Source: Dehalococcoidales bacterium
GTDB lineage: Bacteria; Chloroflexota; Dehalococcoidia; Dehalococcoidales; UBA2162
Direction: 5' to 3'
Assembly: GCA_016844285.1 (NCBI GenBank)
Contig: JAENIS010000006.1
Location: 1 to 29,853, forward strand
Length of the DNA: 29,853 nucleotides
Shown: one piece after another, positions 23,416 to 29,853 of the stretch
How the letters are laid out: each line of letters begins with the position of its first letter
Numbering within the stretch: the stretch's first letter is position 1
Made by a program: the position numbers and the translations under genes
The notes under the pieces: model-generated
The model's input: only the letters and a program-made list of their open reading frames with translations
Database searches by the model: none
Told to the model about the DNA's origin: nothing

Positions 23416-23655
23416 TTATGCTGCTAACAGCTTATCAATCTGTGGTTGATTGAAACCAATCACAATATTGTCGTCAATCGCAATTACCGGTACGCCCATC
23501 TGTTTCGACTTTTGTACCATCTCCGTCAATTTCTCTTTATCCTGAGAGACATCGTACTCAGTATAGGGAATGCCTTTTCGTGAAAGATACTCTTTCACCC
23601 GGTGGCACCATGGTCAGGTGGGGGTACTATAGATAAGCACCTTCTTGTCAGCCAT
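23416..23655 (-). CDS. Glutaredoxin-like selenoprotein with UPWC active site (UGA read as Sec14)
   Basis: The full gene is 79 residues when TGA at 23616-23614 is read as selenocysteine. It begins at ATG 23655, preceded by CAGGAGG, and the N-terminus VLIYSTPT-U-PWCHRVKEYL is the classic first strand and active site of the NrdH/glutaredoxin family. There Cys is expected exactly where the UGA stands (U14, then C17). The rest shows the cis-Pro motif GVPVIAIDDNIVIGFNQPQI and a normal C-terminus. A start after the UGA would lose the active site. A perfect hairpin follows the UGA by 15 bases. It is followed by trxB after 20 bases. Alternatives are sequencing error or a nonsense mutation, which the hairpin and the exact position argue against. 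Confidence 0.88.
23580..23613 (-). promoter_or_regulatory. Bacterial SECIS-like hairpin for glutaredoxin Sec codon
   Basis: On the minus strand, 15 bases after the UGA, GTGAAAGA-GTA-TCTTTCAC forms a perfect 8-bp stem with a GUA loop (23598-23580). Its position inside the coding sequence and its short GU-containing loop fit the SelB-binding hairpin of bacteria. The apex GAGTATC matches the UGSC hairpin apex GAGTGTC. Confidence 0.75.
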
Positions 23656-23744
23656 TTTTACCTCCTGATGTTTAACCTGTCTATCCTTTGCTAACTTAAT
23701 CTTATATCGGCCTGCAGATGATGTCAAACCTGGAGGTCGTTTCG

Positions 23745-23799
23745 CAACCTATCCCCTGACCCCTTCCCTTATCAAGGGAAGGGGTCAGGGGATAGGTTG
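23745..23799. repeat. Perfect 26-bp inverted repeat with 3-base loop (family B)
   Basis: CAACCTATCCCCTGACCCCT continues as TCCCTT, then ATC, then the exact reverse complement. Weaker symmetry extends outwards to about 23735-23811 (GAGGTCGTTTCG against TTCAACAATCTC). The arm matches the left end of the units at 6530 and 22302. It lies between divergent genes, so a terminator role is not obvious. Confidence 0.85.
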
Positions 23800-23823
23800 T
23801 TCAACAATCTCAAACCAGTTTAC

Positions 23824-23853
23824 TTGACAATTGAGAATCCAGCCTTCTAGAAT
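23824..23853 (+). promoter_or_regulatory. Sigma-70-type promoter of the dehydratase operon
   Basis: TTGACA (23824-23829), an 18-base spacer and TAGAAT (23848-23853) lie about 80 bases before the first dehydratase gene. The -35 is perfect and the -10 matches 5 of 6 bases. Confidence 0.6.
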
Positions 23854-23932
23854 AAACTAGAGGCGTTTCTCGAAACGGCGGAGGTCGCTGTTTAGGACGC
23901 ACGAGAAGCTATTGAGAAGGAGGAAAGGATTC

Positions 23933-25087
23933 ATGCCAAAGAACATTGCCCAGGAAAAAAGGCTTAGTGCCCTGGTACAAGGCAATAGTCCGGAATCCCG
24001 AAAACAGCACGCTTTGAAGGCCAAAGAGAAAGGCAAGAAAGTCATCGGCCTGCTCTGCCAATATGCCCCGGAAGAGGTGGTCTACGCGGCTGGTATGCAC
24101 CCCTGGCGTGTCACTGGCACCTGGGACCCTAACCTTTCACTCGCCTCCGTCCATCGTGACCTCGATTCCTGCCGCTATTGCACGCACACTCTGGAAGCAT
24201 TGCTGCGGGGTGACCTCAAGTTCCTGGATGGAATCATGATTTCAGATTGGGATGATGACCGACGGCGTCTGTTTGACGTCTGGCGCTACGTCAACCATCC
24301 GCCCTATGCCGTCATCTACACTACCCCCAAGAATCGGAGTGAGATTACCGAAAGATATTTTGCCCGCGAGATTTCCCGCATGGCCGCAGGACTGGAAGAG
24401 CTGGGCAAGGTGAAAATCACTGAGGCAAAGCTGCGCGAGGCCATCGCAGTGTATAACCAGACACGCGAGCTTCTTATCTGCCTTTACCAGCTACGCAAGC
24501 GCCCGGTGCCTCCCCTCACCGGTGCCGAAATTCTGGGCATCACCACCGCCTGTATGGTCATGGACAAGGTAGAGTTTAACGCCGAGTTAACGGCGCTAAT
24601 GCCCTATTTGCAGCAAAGAGAAGTCGACCATAAGCCCGATGAGCCTCGTATCCTGGTAACATCGGACCTGCTGGACAACCCCCAGTTCCTCCAGATAATT
24701 GAGGGCGAGGGGTGTCTGATCGCCATGGATGACCTGGATACGGGCAGCCGCTGGTTCCATCAACTGGTTGATGTCTATGCCAAGGACCCGATTGCCGCCA
24801 TATCCCGCCGTCTTTGCTGGCGTCCGGCGGACTCCACCGCCTTCAACTGGGAAGAGCAGATTGAGCAAATGATTGCCTGGGTAAGAGAGTACCGGATAGA
24901 TGGTGTTATCGAACTTTTCGAGGAGTTTTCGCCGCCGCGGAACTGGCGCTCACCCCTCGTTGTCCGGGAAATGGCACGGAGTAATATCCCCTTTGTACGG
25001 ATTGCCCGTGGCTATGATGTTGGCAGCGTCGAGCAGCTGCGCACCAGGGCCGGTGCCTTTCTCGAAATGATACAGGTAGCTGTTTAA
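23933..25087 (+). CDS. 2-hydroxyacyl-CoA dehydratase / benzoyl-CoA reductase-like subunit A
   Basis: A 384-residue protein of the HgdB/BcrC superfamily. The N-terminal part has the family pattern GLLCQYAPEEVVYAAGMHPW (C42) and then DSCRYCTHTLEAL (C80, C83), which hold a [4Fe-4S] cluster in characterised members. The next ligand position, normally a Cys in a CDxxR/K-type motif, reads ISDWDDDRRR, with W106 in place of Cys. The C-terminal half has the second alpha/beta domain (ILVTSDLLDNP, CLIAMDD, IDGVIELFEEF). ATG 23933 is chosen because AGAAGGAGG lies upstream; an in-frame TTG at 23912 lies before that site. It is followed 69 bases later by the second subunit. Substrate unknown; no activator ATPase gene is in the window. 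Confidence 0.85.
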   Translation: MPKNIAQEKRLSALVQGNSPESRKQHALKAKEKGKKVIGLLCQYAPEEVVYAAGMHPWRVTGTWDPNLSLASVHRDLDSCRYCTHTLEALLRGDLKFLDGIMISDWDDDRRRLFDVWRYVNHPPYAVIYTTPKNRSEITERYFAREISRMAAGLEELGKVKITEAKLREAIAVYNQTRELLICLYQLRKRPVPPLTGAEILGITTACMVMDKVEFNAELTALMPYLQQREVDHKPDEPRILVTSDLLDNPQFLQIIEGEGCLIAMDDLDTGSRWFHQLVDVYAKDPIAAISRRLCWRPADSTAFNWEEQIEQMIAWVREYRIDGVIELFEEFSPPRNWRSPLVVREMARSNIPFVRIARGYDVGSVEQLRTRAGAFLEMIQVAV

Positions 25088-25156
25088 CGCAGAGGTATTG
25101 GGTAAGAAGATTTAAGCCGGTATTATCAGTGCAAGACAACGGAAAGGGAGGAAAAG

Positions 25157-26419
25157 ATGTTTATTGATGAGCAGATTCAGAACCTGCAAAGAAGACTCAG
25201 GAATATCGAGCAGAATCCCCGTGCTGACTACCTGAAAAGTAACAAGTTGATGTACGAGGTACAGCTAGAAAACATGTTGCATATCAACGAGGCCTGGAAG
25301 GAAGGCAAGCCCTTCGCTGTCTTGCGTGGCCCATTGGCCCGCTCCATGGGCTTTGAACCTCATGGCTATATTGGCTGGGGCGACCGGGTAAGAGACCCGC
25401 AACGATACTATGACCTGGCCGTCAGTAAGATGGGCTTTCCCGAGCACACCTGTGACCGCACCATGACCGCTCTCGGCCTGTTTCTCAGTGGTGAGGTGCC
25501 CATACCCAGAATGGTAGTTGCCTCACGTATCCCCTGCGACCCGGAAAGATGGTCAGCCATGGCTGCCGCTAAATTTGCCGGTGTTCTGTTCTTTGAGCTG
25601 GCGAGGTTGAATAGCAATGATTACGAGAATCTCCACTATGGAGCCGAACAGCTTGAGGAGATAATCGAGTTTGCAGAAAAGAGCATACCCGGTATCAAGT
25701 ACAACGAGGAGAAACTCATCGAGCGGCTGGAGCTAGACCAGAAGGCGGCGGACTACTATTATGAAACCTACGAACTGAGGAAGAAGGTACCCTGTCCCCT
25801 GTCACCACAGGATTGTTTCCGCCTGGCGCAAGCGCCCGGTGGCAACAGTAATCCCGCTAAGGCCATGGAATACGTCAAGATGTACCACGATGAGCTGTTC
25901 GAGCGAGCCGAAAAAGGGATTGGCGGTGTGCCTGAGGAGAAACTGCGCATTGCCTGGCTGGCCACCGGTCCTTACGGAAGGAGCACCTTTGACCTGATGA
26001 CGAAAAAGGGTGTCAGTATGGTATGGTTTCACTATGGTGTGGCGGCTCCTTCCTATGGTGTGATACGCAGTGACTACGGTGATAATCTTTATGGTAAGAG
26101 ACTGACACCACTGGAAGAATTACTCAGAATGACCCACTGGAATGCCAACACCTGGGGAGGCACATCGGAAACGTGGGTTGACCCCCTGGTTAAAGTATGC
26201 CGGGAGCTAAAGGTAGATGCCGTGGTCGATTTTCTTCAGGTCGGCTGCGTCACCACCAAAAACCTGAAGCGGATTACTGCCCAACGGTTAAACGAGGAGC
26301 TTGGTATTCCCACCCTTGACCTGGAAGGGAGGGAATTTTTCTCCAGCGAAGCTGGTACTATCGAGATGAATAAGAAGCTGGAGGAGTTCCTCGACCTGTG
26401 CATCGCCAACAAGAAATAG
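25157..26419 (+). CDS. 2-hydroxyacyl-CoA dehydratase / benzoyl-CoA reductase-like subunit B
   Basis: A 420-residue partner of the preceding gene, same superfamily. An N-terminal helical extension (residues 1-45) precedes the cluster domain, in which C99 (PEHTCDRT) and C127 (RIPCDPERW) match expected ligand positions. The C-terminal domain has LRIAWLATGPYGRSTFDLM and VDAVVDFLQVGCVTTKN, ending in FLDLCIANKK. The two subunits should form a heterodimer with a cluster each, abstracting or adding electrons to a CoA thioester. RBS GGGAGG is seven bases before ATG. The operon ends at a strong terminator 30 bases downstream. Confidence 0.88.
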   Translation: MFIDEQIQNLQRRLRNIEQNPRADYLKSNKLMYEVQLENMLHINEAWKEGKPFAVLRGPLARSMGFEPHGYIGWGDRVRDPQRYYDLAVSKMGFPEHTCDRTMTALGLFLSGEVPIPRMVVASRIPCDPERWSAMAAAKFAGVLFFELARLNSNDYENLHYGAEQLEEIIEFAEKSIPGIKYNEEKLIERLELDQKAADYYYETYELRKKVPCPLSPQDCFRLAQAPGGNSNPAKAMEYVKMYHDELFERAEKGIGGVPEEKLRIAWLATGPYGRSTFDLMTKKGVSMVWFHYGVAAPSYGVIRSDYGDNLYGKRLTPLEELLRMTHWNANTWGGTSETWVDPLVKVCRELKVDAVVDFLQVGCVTTKNLKRITAQRLNEELGIPTLDLEGREFFSSEAGTIEMNKKLEEFLDLCIANKK

Positions 26420-26448
26420 CCTCAGCGACCACCGCATAAAGCTGATAG

Positions 26449-26485
26449 CGATAAGGCACACCAAGATGGTGTGCCTTATCGTTTC
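26449..26485 (+). terminator. Rho-independent terminator of the dehydratase operon
   Basis: CGATAAGGCACACC (26449-26462) pairs perfectly over 14 bases with GGTGTGCCTTATCG (26468-26481) around the loop AAGAT, followed by TTTC. The T-run is short but the stem is very stable and sits 30 bases after the stop codon. The remaining spacer to 26583 holds no other feature that I can see. Confidence 0.8.
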
Positions 26486-26583
26486 TACGCTATATTGTTT
26501 CCGGTGCTTGGCATACCCGGCATACGGGCGTATCACTGGAACCACGTTGGAGAGATAGAAAATGGCTCCATGCTGTAAGGAAA

Positions 26584-27456
26584 CTAAACCTTCCCCCCCT
26601 GCTGCCTGGCTTTCTTGGCTGATGCCGACGTCCGATAGTCGCCGAACTGGCCGTCTCTCCAATCTAAAGCCGCCTTTAATCCCTTGGCCGCTGCCATCTC
26701 GTTAAACTCGGTAACTATCGGGTCCGTGTGGCCAATCGCATCCCCTTCAGCGGCAAGTTGCTGTAAAAGACCGCGTCCCATCAGTTCCACGGCGATATTC
26801 ACAATCCTCTTGTGGGTAATGAGGAGCCCCAGCGGAATTCTCGATAAAGTCTCGGCCAGGGTGTTTACTTCTTCCTCGAGCTTGTCTGCCGGGACTGCTT
26901 TCAACACCAAGCCGATTCGTTCCGCAGTCTTCCCGTCTATTGAGTTGCCCGTCGCTACCATGTACTTTGCCCACTGAGGTCCAACACTGTAGGTCCACAT
27001 ATGAGTTGGCAGTGTTCCCATTGCCCTTGCTGCCGGAAAACCAAATTGGGCATCCTCAGCACAGATTATCATATCAGTGTGCAGAGCGAAGTCAGTACCG
27101 CCCGCAAGACAGTAGCCGTGAACCTGGCAGATGACAAGCTTAGGACAGTTCCATAGTGTATTCCACACGTCAACGATACCGGTCATCATCGTCTCAATGT
27201 CATGGCGGATACCTTTTCTTTTACTCAGATACTCTATTCTCTCTTTCGTGGGAGCGATGTCATAGCCCGAGGAAAAGGCGCGTCCTGCCCCTTTGATAAC
27301 AATAACGCTGATATCCTCATCTTGCCGGGCATCCCTTACGGCATCGACAACCTCGTATCTGAGTTGAGTACTGAGTGCATTGAGCTTCTCCGGCCGATTC
27401 AAAGTAATCCGCGCGATTCTATCCGCTTTCTCATAAAGAATCACCTGGTAGGCCAT
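26584..27456 (-). CDS. Crotonase-fold (enoyl-CoA hydratase/isomerase family) protein
   Basis: A 290-residue crotonase-superfamily protein. The oxyanion-hole parts are visible: GAGRAFSSGYDI (residues 57-67) and HGYCLAGGTDFALHTD (113-128). The two glutamates used by enoyl-CoA hydratases are not kept: aligned positions are D122 (GGTDFA) and A142 (FGFPAAR). A plain hydratase is therefore doubtful; isomerase, hydrolase or decarboxylase activity on a CoA thioester is possible. The C-terminus is Lys/Gln/Gly-rich (SASAKKARQQGGKV). The start ATG has GGGGAGG upstream. It is divergent from leuS and convergent with the dehydratase operon; a role in the same CoA pathway is inference. Confidence 0.88.
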   Translation of the reverse strand: MAYQVILYEKADRIARITLNRPEKLNALSTQLRYEVVDAVRDARQDEDISVIVIKGAGRAFSSGYDIAPTKERIEYLSKRKGIRHDIETMMTGIVDVWNTLWNCPKLVICQVHGYCLAGGTDFALHTDMIICAEDAQFGFPAARAMGTLPTHMWTYSVGPQWAKYMVATGNSIDGKTAERIGLVLKAVPADKLEEEVNTLAETLSRIPLGLLITHKRIVNIAVELMGRGLLQQLAAEGDAIGHTDPIVTEFNEMAAAKGLKAALDWRDGQFGDYRTSASAKKARQQGGKV

Positions 27457-27610
27457 TTTGTAATATACCTCCCCTCAATATTTATGGCGATGTTGTCCCA
27501 ATTGACCTCAAGTATCAACCGGGATTTACCTTCGACCATTCTCCCGCTGAGAAGTATAGAGACTGGCATCAGATAAGTCAAGACTCTGTACTGGTTCCCG
27601 TATTTTACCT

Positions 27611-27639
27611 TTGACAAGCGGCCAGCTTTTATTTATCCT
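27611..27639 (+). promoter_or_regulatory. Candidate promoter of leuS
   Basis: TTGACA (27611-27616), a 17-base spacer and TATCCT (27634-27639), about 22 bases before the start codon. The -35 is perfect, the -10 matches 4 of 6. No T-box leader can be seen in the short upstream spacer. Confidence 0.45.
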
Positions 27640-27661
27640 TTTATGTTAAGAGGAGAAATGA

Positions 27662-29853
27662 ATGAGAATTGTCTATAACCCCCAGGAAATAGAGAAGAAG
27701 TGGCAGCAAAAATGGGCTGAAGACCGGCTCTATGAAGTTACTGAGGATAGCTCCAGACCCAAGTGGTATGCCCTGACCATGTTCCCCTATACCTCCGGAG
27801 ACCTTCACATCGGGCACTGGTATGCCATGGCCCCCGCCGATGTTCATGCCCGCTTCAAGCGGATGCAGGGCTATAATGTGCTTCACCCTATGGGCTTTGA
27901 TGCCTTTGGCCTGCCCGCCGAGAATGCCGCCATCAAGCGGGGTATCCACCCCTCTGTCTGGACGATGCAGAATATCGAAAACATGCGCCGTCAGCTCAAG
28001 AGTATGGGGGCCATTTATGATTGGAGCCGGGAGGTGATTACCTGCATCCCCGAATATTATCGCTGGACGCAGTGGTTCTTTTTGAAGCTCTACCAGCACG
28101 GGCTGGCTTATCGGGCCAGGGCTCCGGTGAACTGGTGCTCCCACTGCCAGACGGTGCTGGCCAATGAGCAGGTGGTCAATGGACAGTGTGAGCGTTGTGA
28201 GACGCCAGTCGCCCGCCGCGACCTGGAGCAGTGGTTCTTCCGTATTACCAGGTATGCCGATGAACTGATGCAGCATGACGGTCTTGACTGGCCGGAGCGC
28301 ATCAAGATAATGCAGCGCAACTGGGTGGGTAAGAGTACGGGTGCTGATATTAGCTTCGCTCTTGACCATCCCGGGGTTGAGGAAAAGGAGATTCGCGTCT
28401 TTACCACCCGTCCTGATACTATCTTCGGCGTTACCTTCATGGTGCTGGCTCCGGAGCACCCGCTGGTAGCCAGATTGACCACGCCAGACAGAAAGGCTGA
28501 GGTTGAGGCCTATATCGAGCGCTCAAGACGCCAGACGGAGATAGAGCGGCTGTCCACGGAGAAGGAAAAGGATGGTGTCTTCATTGGAGCTTACGTGACC
28601 AACCGGCTGAATGGGGAAAAGGTGCCCATCTGGATTGCCGACTATGTGCTGTCGAGCTACGGCACCGGGGCGGTCATGGGCGTCCCGGCACATGATGACC
28701 GTGACTTTGCCTTTGCCAAAAGATATGGACTGCCGATTAGAGTGGTCATTTCCCCACCCGGTTGGCAGGGAGAGAAGCTAAAAGAAGCCTACATTGAGCC
28801 GGGCAATATCGTTAACTCCGGGCAGTTTAACGGGCTACCCAACCAACAAGGAATCGCGGCGGTCGGTGATTTTATGAAAGAGAAGGGCTATGGCGGGCCG
28901 ACCGTCAGCTATCGACTCCGCGATTGGCTTATCTCACGTCAGCGCTACTGGGGGGCGCCGATACCCATCGTTTACTGTCCTGACTGTGGTGTTGTCCCCG
29001 TGTCTGAGAAAGATTTACCCGTCCTCTTACCGGAAAATGCCGAGTTCCGACCCACCGGTGAATCACCTCTCAAGTATGTCGAGAATTTCGTGAATACTAC
29101 CTGCCCACGCTGTGGCGGCCCGGCCAAGCGTGAGACGGACACGATGGATACCTTTATGTGCTCGTCCTGGTATTTCCTGCGTTATGCCAGCCCTCACTCG
29201 AATGACGCTCCCTTTACCCCGGAGAAGGCCAAATACTGGCTGCCGGTCGACCTCTACACTGGTGGTGCTGAGCACGCTGTGATGCACCTTTTCTATGCCC
29301 GTTTCTTCCTTAAGGCCATCCGGGATATGGGACTGGTTGATTTCGATGAACCCTTTACGCGACTCTTTAACCAGGGGACGATTGTGGCTGAACATCACAA
29401 GATGAGCAAATCGCGGGGGAACGTCATCACTCCCGACGACTACGTCTCCGAGCTTGGCGCCGATGCGGTGCGTACCTACCTGATGTTTGTCGGCCCGTGG
29501 GAGCAGGGTGGTGAGTGGAACGATAGTGGCCTCAGTGGCATCAGCCGCTGGCTCAACCGGGTCTGGAACCTGGTGCTGGAAGAATACCAGTCCAAACAGG
29601 TTGATGCCTCTAGCTCGGCCAAGGCTCATATCGAGCTGGAGCGACTTACTCACCAGACCATTCGCAAGGTGACCAGCGACATGGAGAGATTGCAGTTCAA
29701 TACCATGATTGCGGCGCTGATGGAGCTGACCAACTACCTGAGCCGGGTCAAAGAGTCCGGCCAGGTCAGTCCAGCAGACTGGAAGACAACTATCGAAAGC
29801 CTCATTCTTTTGCTGGCACCGACGGCGCCTCATCTCGCCGAGGAGCTGTGGAC
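27662..29853 (+). CDS. leuS: Leucyl-tRNA synthetase, 3' end beyond the window
   Basis: An open frame of about 730 residues that runs off the window end without a stop; full-length bacterial LeuRS is usually 800-860, so most of the gene is here. The HIGH signature is at residues 49-52 (GDLHIGHW), and the KMSKS loop is at 580-584 (HHKMSKSRGN). The CP1 editing domain is present (TTRPDTIFGVTFMVLAPEHPL begins near residue 245), as is a zinc-type Cys pair set (CSHC near 160 with CERC, and CPDCG near 440). It charges tRNA-Leu. The start is ATG 27662 with AGGAG upstream; an ATG four bases earlier opens another frame and stops after six codons. Opposite-strand frames here are not genes. Confidence 0.97.
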   Translation, partial: MRIVYNPQEIEKKWQQKWAEDRLYEVTEDSSRPKWYALTMFPYTSGDLHIGHWYAMAPADVHARFKRMQGYNVLHPMGFDAFGLPAENAAIKRGIHPSVWTMQNIENMRRQLKSMGAIYDWSREVITCIPEYYRWTQWFFLKLYQHGLAYRARAPVNWCSHCQTVLANEQVVNGQCERCETPVARRDLEQWFFRITRYADELMQHDGLDWPERIKIMQRNWVGKSTGADISFALDHPGVEEKEIRVFTTRPDTIFGVTFMVLAPEHPLVARLTTPDRKAEVEAYIERSRRQTEIERLSTEKEKDGVFIGAYVTNRLNGEKVPIWIADYVLSSYGTGAVMGVPAHDDRDFAFAKRYGLPIRVVISPPGWQGEKLKEAYIEPGNIVNSGQFNGLPNQQGIAAVGDFMKEKGYGGPTVSYRLRDWLISRQRYWGAPIPIVYCPDCGVVPVSEKDLPVLLPENAEFRPTGESPLKYVENFVNTTCPRCGGPAKRETDTMDTFMCSSWYFLRYASPHSNDAPFTPEKAKYWLPVDLYTGGAEHAVMHLFYARFFLKAIRDMGLVDFDEPFTRLFNQGTIVAEHHKMSKSRGNVITPDDYVSELGADAVRTYLMFVGPWEQGGEWNDSGLSGISRWLNRVWNLVLEEYQSKQVDASSSAKAHIELERLTHQTIRKVTSDMERLQFNTMIAALMELTNYLSRVKESGQVSPADWKTTIESLILLLAPTAPHLAEELW

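Noticed and set aside
23416..23598. 60-residue gene starting at an internal codon after the UGA
   Set aside because: It would lack the first strand and the active site of the glutaredoxin fold, and has no ribosome binding site of its own; the true start is ATG 23655.
1014..23811. CRISPR array made by the recurring hairpin units
   Set aside because: The copies are kilobases apart, of unequal length and without regular spacers; no cas genes are present.
27658..27678. Six-codon leader frame (MNENCL) overlapping the leuS start
   Set aside because: It has only one Leu codon and no attenuator hairpin follows; most likely chance.
27641..28459. 272-residue open frame on the minus strand opposite leuS
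   Set aside because: It is the antisense shadow of an unmistakable leuS reading frame; the same holds for the frame at 29063-29833.

Overview
The window (about 29.9 kb, moderately GC-rich) looks like chromosome from an uncultured anaerobic bacterium. I infer Chloroflexota, class Dehalococcoidia or a close relative. The reasons are the mix of CoA-transferases, an R-2-hydroxyacyl-CoA-dehydratase-like pair, Wood-Ljungdahl-type MetV/MetF beside an NADH-oxidising iron-sulphur module, a UGSC-family protein, and intergenic spaces full of short C/G-rich hairpin repeats. There is no rRNA, tRNA, CRISPR or phage gene, so the assignment rests on gene content alone.

Layout. 1-291: end of a class III CoA-transferase. 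379-1008: isochorismatase-fold protein lacking the usual catalytic Cys. 1351-2130: unrecognised protein between two inverted copies of a composite repeat. 2469-4523: remnant of a thioredoxin reductase, then a UGSC-family gene read through an in-frame UGA (selenocysteine), then the gene that usually accompanies it. 4883-6481: two-domain CoA-transferase. 6739-10710: a compact run of NuoG-, NuoE- and NuoF-like subunits followed by MetV and MetF, which looks like an NADH-linked methylene-tetrahydrofolate reductase. 10673-22291: glycogen/alpha-glucan block (malQ, glgB, glgP, a GH13 enzyme) interrupted by a HAD phosphatase, a CDF metal exporter and a beta-CASP-type metallo-hydrolase. 22481-23655 (minus): a glutaredoxin-like gene with in-frame UGA in its active site (UxxC), followed by trxB. 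23933-26419: two-subunit dehydratase-like pair ending at a strong terminator. 26584-27456 (minus): crotonase-fold protein. 27662 to the window end: leuS, cut by the window edge.

The main result is two selenoprotein genes that plain ORF reading would split at UGA. Each UGA is followed 12-15 nt downstream by a perfect 7-8 bp hairpin with a three-base GUR loop, and the two apices share the sequence GAGTRTC. The window therefore predicts a functional Sec-decoding system elsewhere in this genome. The sequence also suggests a thiol/selenol redox theme: Sec-glutaredoxin with trxB, and UGSC with a decayed trxB.

The second theme is non-coding. At least nine C/G-rich hairpin elements and four copies of a separate ~75-bp repeat occupy most spacers. 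They include a perfect 26-bp inverted repeat and a ~154-bp MITE-like unit with matching ends.
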